Assembly (NCBI GenBank): GCA_032821775.1
Contig: JAVLRN010000003.1
Coordinates: 3,968,001-4,032,000 of the forward strand
DNA from: Sanguinoderma infundibulare
Lineage: Eukaryota > Basidiomycota > Agaricomycetes > Polyporales > Polyporaceae
Direction of reading: 5' to 3'
Length of the DNA stretch: 64,000 bases
Shown here piece by piece: positions 31,273-42,693 of this stretch (the first letter of the stretch is position 1; each line of letters begins with the position of its first letter). The notes beneath the pieces were generated by a model. It searched no databases. It worked only from the letters and a program-made list of their open reading frames with translations, and was not told where the DNA came from. A program made the translations under genes and the position numbers.

Positions 31273-33412
31273 TAATACTGCTGACGGGTGCTAGAAATGA
31301 TTGCAGAGCAATGCAGCTGTTCCTACGGATATGATAAATCACTGCAAATGCATGTAATTCATCCCACACATACGGCCAATTATTCAGAGCAATACAACAG
31401 GTATAGCCTGGAAGATTTCATAAGGGCACATAGCCCATACATGCAGATACTGTATCTACCCCATCCTCATCGTCATACTCGGCACCACAACCGCCACCGC
31501 TTGAGCAACGCCCATCTCGTCACCACCGCCCAGTCGCCAAACGCAAGTTGCAAGCCACGATTCGGACGCGCGCTTGAGGATATTTACATGGCAGACACCC
31601 ACTGGGGTAAGCCCGCGTGACGCATCTCTCAAAGCTTCCCTCAATGACTTACTCGCATTTTGAACTTATACTCCCACTATCCTGCTTGCTTGTTCTATCT
31701 ATTACTACAGCCGCCATCCAACATGCTCAGTCACGGCCTCACGCAGACCAACGGTGCAAGCGTACAGCAAAACACGACACGCTACTCCACTTCGCAAGCC
31801 TGGTGCAAACGCGCATGACACGAAAGCACCTGCACCCGCATCCACCGTCACCAAGGCCTCGGCTCCTTCGAAATGTGAGTAAATCTTTCTTCCTTTCGTA
31901 CTCCGGTCAGAAACAAAAGGGTCGAAGCTGGGAAGAGCAGCGCAACCGACAAGGAGGATGCGAAGGCCAGGTGAGTCCCCTCCCTAGACATTTCTATATG
32001 CGTCCTCATGTTCTACCACCTCTGCTTGGCCAACATGGCGGTCAGTACCACCACCTCGTGCTTCCATCAGCAAAAGTGCAGAACACGCGGGCTTCAACAG
32101 GTGTGAACCCACTTAAGTACGCTCCTTGGAATCAGCCCAATTTTCGGCCACAAACCTAAGGAGTTTACTCAAATCTCGCTAAAACCCGCCTGAGCCCGTT
32201 TGAGGTGCTGGAAGCACATTTCAAGCTGTGTGGGCCTGTTTGGCCCAATTCAAGCCAATTGACGTGATTGAACGGCGTGATTGGGAGCAATTGGGCAGAT
32301 TGCGTGCCAGTGGGGGCACACACGTACAAATCGGACAAATCTACAATACAATAAATTAGCTGGTATATTCAGATGTATATATGCGGTGTGCAATTGCAAT
32401 AGTGAACATCAAATTAAATTATGTTGCAGCTCTACTACGCATACATGCATATAGGATGGCACAAGTACAGGAAGTATGACGAGGGGGCGGCATGGCGCCG
32501 CTTGGGAAGAGGGCACTCACCGGGCTCAGAATGCATCCCAGAAGAATGATGAGCATGCACTGACATACCTCGGTTGTCTACAGGGCGTCCTCATAGAAGG
32601 AAATGGACATACCTGATACAACAACAAGCGGTAGGAAACTCACCTTGCCTTGGATGCGTGAAAAAGATACTTACGACGCACATATAAGCAGCGCCGGCGC
32701 TCGGACCTACCAGTAGTGCGGCCATGATCAGATGGACTTGAAGAAACTACGCACCTTACTGTACCCCGAGAGCAACGCTAGAGTCCGAGGGGTCGAGAGG
32801 AGAGGAGAGAGAGGTGGGGGTTGAGGTCGAAGGTGCAACGATGCAAGTTTGGGGACGGGCGACCGGTTTTATGATGGGGCGGGACGAAGGTACGTCATAC
32901 ATCAGGGCGCCGAGCCAAATCGGGAGGCGCCTCGGCCAAATCGGGAGGAGCCTCGGACATCGGGCGGCTGCCTCCACGTCGTGGACGCCCCCGCGAGCGT
33001 CGGTCTTGGCCCACGAGTAATAACAGTGCAGACATTTGAACGACCTTATTTCTATCAAGTATGGCTTGTTAGTGAGCCTCAGAAAGTACATAGATACTCA
33101 AATTGAGCGCCTTCGCACCCATAAGAGTAGGATTTGTCCCGAGCAATTCTGTCTGACCCGACCTCTCCGGCAAATCGAGCTCAATCGGCCATACAACGAT
33201 CAATCGGCTCCAATTGTGTGTGAGCGCAAGTTGCCCAATTTGGGGCCCCAGACCCGATTGGCTCAATCTGAGCCGAGCAGTTTGCACTTTTGCTGATGTC
33301 TCGCTCAGGCGACAATAGCCTTTAGCCTTCGGCCATTTCGTCGTGGGCAAGAGTCCCGCTGATCTATTCCTGGGTTCGCGCGTGTACTGACGTCGTGTTG
33401 CTGCCTTCTCTT
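31273..33412. other. non-coding filler of the 31-38 kb element
   Basis: 2.1 kb with no supportable gene. It has short internal repetition: ccaaatcgggagg twice at 32919-32955, and caattgggca-type motifs near 32290 and, inverted, near 33227. A sequence like the element tip occurs at about 33286-33303, just before the malic-enzyme remnant. Confidence 0.4.
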
Positions 33413-34470
33413 AGAAATTCACGCCTCTCATCTACTCGCCCGCCGTTGGCGATGCCTGCCTCCAATACTCCCATATCTTCCGCCGCCCTGAGGGCCTCGT
33501 CCCTGCCCTTTCTTTGTTTCCTACCGCACTGCGTCTGATCGATACTCGCCATCTAGTACATCTCTATCAAGGACAAGGGTAAGATCGGCCACGTCCTCCG
33601 CAATTGGCCTCGCAAGGATGAGGCCCGCATCTCGGTCGTCACCGATGGCTCCCGCATCCTCGACCTCGGCGTGAACGGTGTGCCCATCTCGATCGGCAAG
33701 CTCTCGCTCTACGTCGCCGGCGTCGGCATCCGCCCCGAGCCTACCATCCCCATCTGCCTCGGCCTCGGCACGGACACCCAACGGAACCTCGACGACCCGC
33801 TCTGTCTCGGCCTCCGCCCGAAGCGCGTCCCGATGCCGATCATGGACGAGTTTATAGACAAGTTCATGGACGAGATGGCCAAGGCCTTCCCCAATCCTGA
33901 TCCAGTTTGAGGACTTTGCGACCGACAAGGCCTTTGCGTACCTCGACCGGTTCAGGGAGCGCTATTCGCTCTTCAACGACGACATCCAGGGCACGGGCGC
34001 CATCGTCCTCTCGGGCTTCATCAATGCAGCGAAGCTTGTGAGTGCGGCCTCTGGTCGCCCGCTGTCAGAACACCGCATCCTCTTCTTGGGTGCTGGCTCG
34101 GCTGGTGCCGGTGTCGCGATGCAGCTGCAGAGCTTCTTCGTGCTCCAGGGTATGTCCATGGACGAGGCGCGCTCCCGCATCTACCTTGTTGACTCGTAGG
34201 GTCTTATCTTTGACGGCCATGGTTCCATGGCCGAGCACAAGAAGTGTACGTGTATTTCTTCCGTGGTTTGTTCTTTTTGTGACGAGTGGGTGTTTACGAG
34301 CCGATCTACTCTTTGGCACAGGAGGTGCGGAGCCGATCGAGCTCCACGTTCTGAGGTGGCTACAGATGCCGAGCACCCTCAGAACACCGTGCGCGAGGAC
34401 GTGGATGACATGTATTCCGAATAGAGTACGCACGCATGTCTGAGCGCGCACACTTGACTGACGTGCCTAT
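33413..34470 (+). pseudogene. malic enzyme fragment
   Basis: Remnant of NAD(P)-dependent malic enzyme, which oxidatively decarboxylates malate to pyruvate. The opening [20 protein letters not shown] and RRPEGL match the N-terminal domain. Next come WPRKDEARISVVTDGSRILDLG, VGIRPEPTIPICLG, DPLCLGLR, then FNDDIQGTGA with the metal-binding Asp pair, and ILFLGAGSAGAGVA, the nucleotide-binding loop. A TAG interrupts YLVDS|GLIFDGHG at 34197-34199 and frames shift repeatedly. The C-terminal third is missing and the sequence runs into the palindrome. Clearly non-functional. Confidence 0.85.
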
Positions 34471-35860
34471 GTTGCTATAGGTTGTCGCCGCCCCCTTCAG
34501 GATGTCCCCGCGGTCGTATTTGTCTGTCTGCTGACTCTCTTGACGGCTGTCTGTGTTCTGCTCACCCGTTCTCCTTCTGGCTGTCGATTTGCAAGTGCCT
34601 CGGTCTCTGTTTTTCTCGTGATGTTCTCACGCTATCTCGCTGGTGACGTCCATGGTCGACACGTCTTGCGCGCGCTCTCATTTTGCAGTAGATGTTGTGA
34701 TGTATTGTTGTCGTGCGCTCTCCGCCTGGAGAAATTGATGATTTTCGACCATTATTAAATCTCGTGTGCATTACATGGTCGTGGGCGAGTACCAGAGCAA
34801 TCCCTGCCAGGGAACCCACCGTACGCCATACAGTAACTACTGCCATTCGCCTTATACTACCATACGCCGGGGGACTATTGCAGTCCTCTACAATATCCCC
34901 CTTGGTCATACATGGTACTACAGGGACCATGCACCTATCCTACAGGCCACTACAGTATTTCCGCCGGCTCCGACGAAATCCTACAGGGCTCTGCAGCACA
35001 CTCCGCTATAAACTGCAGGATACTGGCCTATCCGCCGGAACGCTGCAGAGCCATATGCTGAATTGCAAGATATCGTGAGGAACCTACTAATGGCTACGAT
35101 GGCTACAGAGCTATATGGTATATGTAAACCTCAAACCCGGTTTGCTGATGTCCACAATGACACCGCATCTCCATCGGCAAACCGGGTTTGAGGTTTACAA
35201 AGACCTGTAATAATGCATATAGCTCTGTAGACGTCGTAGTGGTTCGTAGGTGCCTCACGGCATTATGCAATTCAGCTTCTGGCCCTGCAGCCTTCCGGCG
35301 GACACGCCGATACCCTACAGTTTATAGCTGAGCGTGCTACAGGGCCCTGTAGGATTTCGCCGGAGTCGGGGGAAATACTGTAGTGGCCTGTCGGATAGGT
35401 GTGCGGTCCCTGTAGTGCCATGTAGGATCGATGGGGAGATATTGTAGAGCACTGCAATAGTCCCCTGGCGTATGGTAGTATACGATGAATGGCTCCAGTT
35501 ACTGTATAGCGGGCTCCCGGGCAGTCATCACTTTGGCACTCGCCCACGGTCATCCAAAGCACACGGAAAGTGATAAAGGTCAAAAATCATCAATTTCGGT
35601 GAGCAGAGAACACACGACAATAATACACCACAGCATCTATTACGAAATGAGACCACATGCGCGATGTGTGAACCATAGACATCACCAGCAAGACAGCGTG
35701 AGAGCACCACGAGAGAAACAGAGACCAAGGCACTTGCAAATCAACAGCCAGAGCGAGATAAGGCGAGCAGGACAGAGAAAGCCGTCAAGCGAGCGAGCAG
35801 ACGGACAAATGCGACTATGAGGACATCCTGAAGGGGAGGCGACAACCTATAGCAACAAGG
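34470..35860. repeat. 1.39 kb imperfect palindrome (long foldback)
   Basis: The left arm (34470-35150) and the reverse complement of the right arm (35165-35860) align over their whole length at roughly 80 percent by eye. Matching anchors include gttgctataggttgtcgcc at the outer ends, gatttgcaagtgcc, gggactattgcagt, ctacaggccactacagtatt and, next to the centre, gtaaacctcaaacccggttt. The loop is only about 15 bp. It carries no gene. A transcript across it would fold into a long hairpin. Confidence 0.88.
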
Positions 35861-35879
35861 TCTATGGCACTTCGCTGTT

Positions 35880-37211
35880 CAACAGGAGGAGCAAAGGGTC
35901 GGACATACTTGTCGTAGGCAGGGAGGTTGCGCATGCTTCGGGCGGGGGCGCTTGTGCTAACAACGTAATACGTCGGTGAAGCTTCACGTACTCCTCGGTC
36001 TTCTGGCATCCCAGTGTTTTGTAATTATATACTCCTCGGTCTAGGCGGGACGCACGAGCTTGCAGTACAACCCGCACGAGTTGTAGTTCAGTTCGTCGTT
36101 GAGGCCCCGACGCCACAGGGGAGTGCGGATCGCGTCTTGCAGCACTCGGCTTTGACGCCGCCCAGAGCGGAGTTGCTGTTGCTGTTTTGCTGGGAACAGT
36201 TGACGGGAGTGGCGGATGGACCCGTCGAGCGAGTGCTCACGGACTGCGTGTGGACGCTCAGAGACGGACGTTTGCCAGTGGTCGTAGTGGTGTTGGCGTC
36301 GGGACCGGAGTTGGGATCGATGCGCGAGGGGGTGATGGTGCGGGGAACGACATCCTCCATTGCGCTGAGCACGGAGGCGTTGCGGAGGGCGACGGACTTG
36401 AATAAGATCTCGTCGTCGTGGGCGGATTCAGATCTGGCGGCATGACGGGGGGAAGGGCATGTCAGCGGTAGCAACCTTCGTCTCGACGTCTTCCTGAGAG
36501 TCGAGACGGTCGGCTTGCCAGGTGTCGGGGTGGTGGAAGCCCGAGGACCAGCCTCCTGGACTGTCGGTGTTGAGGAACTCGTCAAGGCGAAGTTCGATGC
36601 TGGGGCGAACGATGCTGAAGCCATCGGAGGAGTTGTTTGTGGAGCTGACACCCTCACCATAGGTCATAGAGGTTCGTGATGGATGGAGTGGGGTAGAGGA
36701 GAGCGGCGGGGCCGAAGTCATTAGAGAAGAGGGAGGGGAAGCGGAGGGAGGCGACATGGTATGCGTCGTATTTGTTCTGGTCAACCTTGTTAGTCGAGAC
36801 CTTGCGGCTGCGTTGAGTGAGTGGCTCGCCGACGGCACTGGAGTCCTTGGCCGCAGCTGACTCCTCAGCGGCGGTGGTGGAATGAGTAGCTGGGCGTCCG
36901 CGCTTGGAGATGTCCTTGAGCTCTGCAGAAGGCTTCATGTCGGGCGTCTTGGCCGGAACGGTGGAGGGAGTGTTGGCGGCGGGCTGGTCGACAGAGAAGG
37001 TGAACTGCATGCGGTGGATCGTTCCCGGGACGGCCGTTCTGACTGGCCTCGCGCTCGCGCTCGAGGTCGAAGCGTTTAATAAGATCCTCTGTACTGCTGA
37101 AGTAAGGAAGTCGTCCCCGGGGACCTGAACGCAGCGCAAGGTCAGGGAGATCAGGAAGGCTGGCTGCGAAGACGGGCGCGCGCATATAGTCATGTCCATG
37201 GAGGGACTCAC
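35880..37211 (-). pseudogene. GATA-type zinc-finger transcription factor remnant
   Basis: On the minus strand, a Ser/Pro-rich region (37.2-36.2 kb) leads to GGVKAECCKTRS at about 36165-36130 and then, in another frame, TPLWRRGLNDELNYNSCGLY at about 36127-36068. This is the core of a fungal GATA finger. In intact fingers the second zinc pair reads CNAC, and here it is YNSC, so one zinc ligand is lost. The first Cys pair is also damaged (ECC followed directly by KTR) and there is a frameshift between the two halves. After CKL the frame stops at TAG (36040 region). A similar basic tail (RSMRN) recurs near 35940. The C-terminus ends at the palindrome. The N-terminal exons can be read (37211-36655 and 36610-36457) but are not recognised. 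Confidence 0.6.
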
Positions 37212-37811
37212 CTGGCTTTCACATCCTCGTCCTCGCGATGGTCTTCACCATCCTCTACCTCGCCTACGCAGTCTCCTCAGTAGGAAAGCAAGAAAAGATT
37301 TACTCACATTTCGAAGCGGTGGATGTGGGTGCAGGTGCTTTCGTGTCATGCGGGTTCGCGCCAGGCTTGCGAAGTGGAACAGCATGTCATGTTTTGCTGT
37401 ATGCCTGTACCATCGGTCTGCGTGAGGCCATGACTAATGCTGGATGGCGGCTGTAGTAATGGTTGAACGAGCAAGCAGGACAGTGGAAGTATAAGTTCAA
37501 GACACGAGTAAAGTCATTGGGGGAAGCTTTACGAGACGCGTCGCGCGCGCTTACCCCAATGGGTGTCTGCCGTGTGAACACCCCCAAGCGCACGTCCTAA
37601 TCATGGCTTGCAACTTGCATTTTCGAGTACTAGTCTCAGGCTGGTCGTGCGATGTCTAGTAGTCTCCACATCTGGCACGGTGTATCCCCACCGGGTAGTA
37701 TTGGCAGCCAAGTGTTTCTCCCGGCCAATATGACTGCTGTATCGTTCTGCAATACCTGTCCACTGCCATATGCGATCAATGGATTATCATGCAGGTGCGT
37801 CGGATGAGCGG
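37212..37811. other. right filler of the 31-38 kb element
   Basis: 600 bp between the GATA remnant and the right inverted repeat. No gene supported. Confidence 0.4.
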
Positions 37812-37976
37812 GAATGCTCTGAAATCATTTATCGTACACGGCGAAACCCTGCAGCATTCTATCGTATCCGGCGACTTGCTACAGAGTCCTGCAGGGTGGG
37901 GCCGGATCCTGCGAAACCTTGCATAGCCCCCTAGCACTTAGGAAAGCCTTGCAGGCAGGTTGCGCTTTTGCTGATG
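37812..37976 (-). repeat. right terminal inverted repeat
   Basis: Inverted partner of 31107-31272. Its outer end abuts the APN1 stop codon (TCA at 37977-37979 on the plus strand). Confidence 0.8.
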
Positions 37977-39953
37977 TCAATGATCCGCACAACAGCTATC
38001 GTCCTCATCCCCTTCCTCCTCGTCCTCCTCGCTCTTCTTTCGCCCCCTGCTCTTCGCCCCCTTCTTCCCCCTCGTCCCATCCGCGGATACCTTCCGCCCT
38101 TTTGCGTCCCTATCCCCACTCGCCTTCTTTACCGCCGTCCGAACCTCCTCCCGCCACGCCTCGTACCCGCTCTCCTCAATCCCCACATCCCCGTCTTCCG
38201 TAGACAGGCGGCCCGACAAGCGGTTCAGCACCGACACCTCCGTCCGCCACACCGTCATGCCCTCCTTCGCCAGCCGGTCCCTCGCAGCCCCGCTCGTCGA
38301 CGGCACGTCGTACGCGGGCGTCTCTAGGATAAGCGGCATGTCGCGCGTCCGCGGGTCGGAGAGGACGTGCGCGAACGTTCGCAGACCGAGGTGTCCGCTG
38401 CATCAGATAGCATTAACGTGTTAGCAAGGACTGTACGAGGGGCAAAGAGAGGGGAGGGCGCGTACATCCCGATGTTCTCGTGCCGGTCCTTCTTGCTCGC
38501 GAGCGCGGCCTTGGAGTCGTTGAGATGCATGCCGCGGAGGTAGGACAGGCCGACGTCACGGTCGAATTCTTCCACTGGGGTGGACATATGCGCTGGTCAG
38601 AAGTGGCTGGGAGCATAAAAATACCATTTGTACGCACTAGTTGCACTTCCGACGACAATTGGTCAGTCTCAAGTTCCAGCGCGAAATTGCAAACGGACTT
38701 ACTCCCATCCCTCTCTCGTCGTGATATCATATCCCTACATCGTGTCAGTCTGGGATGAAAATCGACCACTGCAAGGTGCGACCTACGGCAGCAAACATGT
38801 GGCCTTCGGTGTGGATGAAAAAATGGACGAGTTGAATGGAGCCACAGTACAGGCGTAAATCTGGACTCACAAGTATCCAAACACACCCCCACTCGCGTCT
38901 TGTCATCCACTCGTTTGATGATATCGCCAAGTTCTGAGAATTTGGATCCAACGACGTTTCCTGAGCCAGCCTACGAGCTGTGAGTGCTGAGTCGCATATA
39001 CATTGGTTAAAGCTCTACGCACCATGTTTTCAAGGACAATTACGACCCGCTCTGTTTCTTTGTGGGCGCGATTTATACACTCCGCGATGAGAGTCTGAGA
39101 TTCTTCCAATGTCGCGGCACCGACCGTAGATCCCGGACTAGTTCACAAAGATCTCAGCGATACGGAACCGAGACCTCGGAGGGAACTCACTGAAAGTTGT
39201 AAAGCAGCAGTCCCAACTCCTCGCAGCGCTTGAGATCATCCAAGAAACACGCGTACGACTTTTCCCTCTTGTCTCTGCGAGGGTCACGCATGCATGAGCA
39301 CGGGAGACGTGACACGAGGACTGGCGCGACTGACAACGGTGAGGGCGCACTCACTTGTCTGGGTTTCCCAAGTTCACGAGGTAGCTTCCATGCGGAAGGA
39401 CGTGGGACGGGGAGTAACCGAACGCCTGCATGCGCGCCTTGAACCTGGAGACGGACTCCTCCTTCAGCGCGTCCGACTCCCACTTCCGCTGAGACTTGAG
39501 GAAGATCGCGAACGCGTTGGCACTGCAACAGAGCTCCATGTATGCGCGGATTTACTATGTCGATTTGACGTACCCGACGGCGGCGGCGTTAATAATGCTA
39601 TTCTCTACCCCTCCTCCAGAAGAGACATGTGGCCCTATCTTCCATTGGTTCGTGACCCGTGGCAGAAAGTCGTCAGGGGTTGGCTCTGGAGGTTGGGCTG
39701 TCTTCCGTGCAGTCCGCTTCTTGCCCTTCGGTTCGATCTCGTCTTCGCCATCCTGAGTATCGTCCGCTTTGACCTTGGCGCGCTTCGTGGGTCGGGGATT
39801 GTTGTCAGACTCGGAAGAAAGAGAACTCAGAGGCGTGAGCGTGGCGAGGCGAGCCCTGGACCTGGCAGTGGTAGTGACTGTGCTAGTTTCGTGCTTCGCT
39901 GTATTCGAGGCTATGCCGGTGGCGATTCTGGAGCTCCTCCTGAGAGCCATCAT
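37977..39953 (-). CDS. APN1: AP endonuclease 1 (endonuclease IV family)
   Basis: Zinc-dependent base-excision-repair enzyme that cuts 5' of abasic sites and clears blocked 3' ends in nucleus and mitochondria. ATG at 39953 (a second ATG follows at once) begins [14 protein letters not shown] basic, probably targeting, N-terminus ends in [12 protein letters not shown], the family's first motif. Further exons give [64 protein letters not shown] (zinc ligands), the short [29 protein letters not shown] and a last exon with [10 protein letters not shown], the conserved Glu, and a Lys-rich acidic tail to the stop at 37977. About ten exons on the minus strand. All metal-ligand motifs are visible, so it looks intact. 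It is sandwiched between two mobile elements. The 3' end touches an inverted repeat, so its 3' UTR must lie inside the element. Confidence 0.92.
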
Positions 39954-40202
39954 CGAGAAATCAGCACAGAAGAGTTGTTGACTGGGTGCAAGCGCGTCGT
40001 CGATGACTCGACGTATGCAGGCGTGACAGAGCGTCACACACACACACGAAGCACCTGACCAAGACGCGACAGTCACAGCGTCACTCCGAGAACTTCGGAC
40101 TTGGCCTGAGAGGGCGAATCTGGCCGCAGGAGTCGACGGCGGTCTTATCCCCCATGCCATCACTCTATTCGGAGCTTCAAGATACTTATTATGAAGGCAA
40201 AG

Positions 40203-41257
40203 ATCAGGCCTCAGGCCCAGTGAAAACCCCGTCTATTGACAGCGATTGCTAGTCATTCTGGGCAATTGCCATCTTTTGCCATCTTTTGCCGTCTTTTTCC
40301 AGCCATTCTCGGCGCCTGATGGAGCTATTTTTGTTTCAAAACTGTCAATATAGTTATAGTTTTTGCCCTTGGTCTATAACAACTTCGTCCAACTTATACA
40401 ACTACGCCGGGCGCTTGGTGCATCCCAACCTCGAAACTACAACAACTGGGCCCAGTTGTTATACTCGTTCGCTCGCCGGCGCCTGTCTCGCCCCATCCGA
40501 TCGCGAGCCCACCGATGACGACATCGACCTGCCCGACATCCTCTTAAGACTCGGACGACCGCCTTTCCTTCCCTGCCTCTTTCTCTTTCTTCCCCCCACC
40601 ATCTACCCGGTCGACTCCCTGCACGCCCTCGCCCTGACCTGACTAATTCTCCAGGCTAGGACAGTTTCGTCGAGGTGCGCGCATGCGCATGACATAGGTA
40701 CGTAAACAGACAGGATCTGCGCGTGATGGCATCAACTAACAATTGTTTGGGTGTCCATTTGCCAGCGCAACTCGCTACATCCGGTGGCAGCAGGTGAGCA
40801 GGATGCAAGCGCGTCAGGCTTCTTGCGGGCGGGATAGGTGCACGGACGCGGGAGCGGGGGCGGGGCGCGTTCAGGATGAGCGAGAGTGGGCCGCGCGCGA
40901 GAGCGGATGGCGACTGCTGTACCTATTTTTAGTTATCCCAATAGTACGCTTTCAGCGACAGATACCTGGCGATCCGGAAGACCGGGTGCGAGTGCCGTAT
41001 ATGAGCTTACCTGGCGTTTGCTAGCTTTTCCTATCTTTTTGTGGCATGGACGACAGCTGGCAATAGACTGAATTTGATGCCAAAAGCTTGAGATGGACGG
41101 AAAAATCTGAATGATGGCAAGTGGCTTTTTGCATGCATTTCCATCCATTACTGTCCATTTCTAATCAAATTACATCGATTGCTGGCTACATGGCATACGG
41201 AAAAAGACGGGAATCGCTGGAAACAGCCGGGGTTTTGACTGGGCCTCAGGCCTCAGG
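40203..41257. mobile_element. 1.05 kb non-autonomous DNA transposon
   Basis: Ends are inverted: cctcaggcccagtgaaaacc at 40209 inward and, reverse-complemented, cctgaggcccagtcaaaacc from 41250 inward, 21 of 23 positions matching over the full tip. Subterminal parts also resemble each other (gccgtctttttccagc near 40287; cccgtctttttccgta on the other strand near 41209). Interior has no transposase. Family not assigned, and the target duplication is unclear. Starts about 250 bp upstream of the APN1 start. Confidence 0.7.
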
Positions 41258-41570
41258 CGCATGAACTCGATCCCGGACCTTCTGTGGTTGGTGGTTTTGC
41301 GTTGCATCTACACAAGCGGGGCGCGTTAAACCAAAATATACTACATGGGCGTGTTGAGCACTGTCGAGACGGTAGCGAGGGTGAGATTGACCAGGTGGGA
41401 ATACACCCACATACACGAGCGTTGACAAGAAATAGAGGGTAAAGCGGTACATTTCCAAAGTCTACAATCCATGAATCAAAATCAGTACTCTTCCAAAAAC
41501 TAATCAAGGAGTTGCAACACACGAAAACATACCGCATCGCGACAAGCCCTCGATCTTCAAGCATCATTCC
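41258..41570. other. intergenic, 3' of the membrane-protein gene
   Basis: 313 bp between the transposon end and the stop of the membrane-protein gene. Nothing recognised. Confidence 0.5.
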
Positions 41571-42077
41571 TCACTCCCCCTTGACCTTCGCCTTTGCCCT
41601 TTCCTCCTTCGATCCAAATCCCACGCCGAGCAAGAACGCCGTCCTCATCGTCGCGCCCGCATACACGAACCCCACACTCCCCCACTCCATCGCGTCCCAC
41701 GCCCAAAACTTGCCAAACACCTCCCCAAGCCCCTTCTCCAGCCCCAGCGGGACCATCGTCGCGAGGTGCCCCAGATCCGCGATGAGCAAGCAGAACAGCA
41801 GCACGCGCCACGTCCGGAGCGACGCGGTCGAGCGGAGGACGAGCGCCTCGTTGAGCGCGAAGAGCAAGTAGAGGTTCGAGAGCTGGTACAAGGAGATGAG
41901 CGTCGCGGTCGGCGTGGGCGGCGGCGTGGCGGAGGGGGTGGGGGTGAGGTACGCGAGGTACTCGGCCGGGAGCCCGCCGGCGTAGCAGGAGCCGACGAGC
42001 GCGGAGACGGGCTCGAGGTAGAGGAAGAAGAGCCGGTAGGCGAGCGGGATCGCGCTGAGGTCCGTAGGGGTGGTCAT
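41571..42077 (-). CDS. four-helix membrane protein (DUF7704-like)
   Basis: Single-exon protein of 168 residues starting MTTPTDLSAIP at 42077. An in-frame upstream ATG at 42167 would add 30 residues without membrane character. Four hydrophobic helices are visible: YRLFFLYLEPVSALVGSCYA, LISLYQLSNLYLLFALNEAL, RTWRVLLFCLLIADLGHLAT and WGSVGFVYAGATMRTAFLLG, followed by a short charged Lys-rich tail. The pattern (YRLFFLYLEP, NLYLLFALNEALVLR, LLIADLGHL, FVYAGATMR) matches a fungal family annotated as DUF7704. Function unknown. Confidence 0.8.
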   Translation of the reverse strand: MTTPTDLSAIPLAYRLFFLYLEPVSALVGSCYAGGLPAEYLAYLTPTPSATPPPTPTATLISLYQLSNLYLLFALNEALVLRSTASLRTWRVLLFCLLIADLGHLATMVPLGLEKGLGEVFGKFWAWDAMEWGSVGFVYAGATMRTAFLLGVGFGSKEERAKAKVKGE

Positions 42078-42693
42078 CGCAGGTACGACGTGGGGGCCTC
42101 CGTGCGGACGCGCGAGATCGTGGAGTGTCGCACAGAAGGACGCGGTGAAGTCCGCAGTATCCCCCACCGTCGTGATGCAGGGCGTCGGTGGTCACAATAT
42201 GTGACGCCGTGCGACCGACGCCCTATCGTGTCTTGTCTCGCATGGCCGTCGACGGCGACTCCGTTCTTACACCTTTTCCACTCAAGGGTCAACACGCTCG
42301 CACCCTCCGCCATCCCAGATCTCTCCGTAAGCCACAGTACCCAGACATGTCAGAACACCAAACCGCTCCATCTGACGCGACCGCTCACACAGCTGTCCTC
42401 GCTCGAATATAGGTCGCGATATTTCTGGGCACAGAACCTCCCCGAATACAAGTGGCGGATAGTTTTCCCCCAGAGATTAGAGGTGCGCCGCACCGTCCTC
42501 GGCCAGAATCATCAAGTGGTACGTTGTAATCGTGGACATCAAGTGGACGGGTGCATGTGGGGATATGTATCCTAGACGATGGGTGGAATCTCAACGAAAA
42601 CATGGGCCACGGGGGTCACTGTCGCTACCAGTTGGACACCTGCGCGATGCGGTTCAGAATCAACGTGGCGACGATTTCCGTAATAATCGGTAG
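42078..42693. other. intergenic, nothing recognised
   Basis: 616 bp containing the promoter of the membrane-protein gene. No gene supported. Confidence 0.45.

Larger units (their letters stand above)
31107..37976. mobile_element. 6.9 kb segment bounded by ~165-bp inverted repeats
   Basis: The outer ends read catcaacaaaagcgcaacct on the left (31108 inward) and, reverse-complemented, catcagcaaaagcgcaacct on the right (37975 inward). The similarity runs about 165 bp at roughly 85 percent by eye. Inside are broken copies of malic enzyme (plus) and a GATA factor (minus) and a 1.39 kb palindrome, but no transposase. It is either a non-autonomous element that captured gene fragments, or two separate miniature elements in opposite orientation. 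A shorter tip-like match (tgcacttttgctgatgtc) at 33286-33303 supports nesting of several elements. No clear target duplication was found. Confidence 0.5.
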
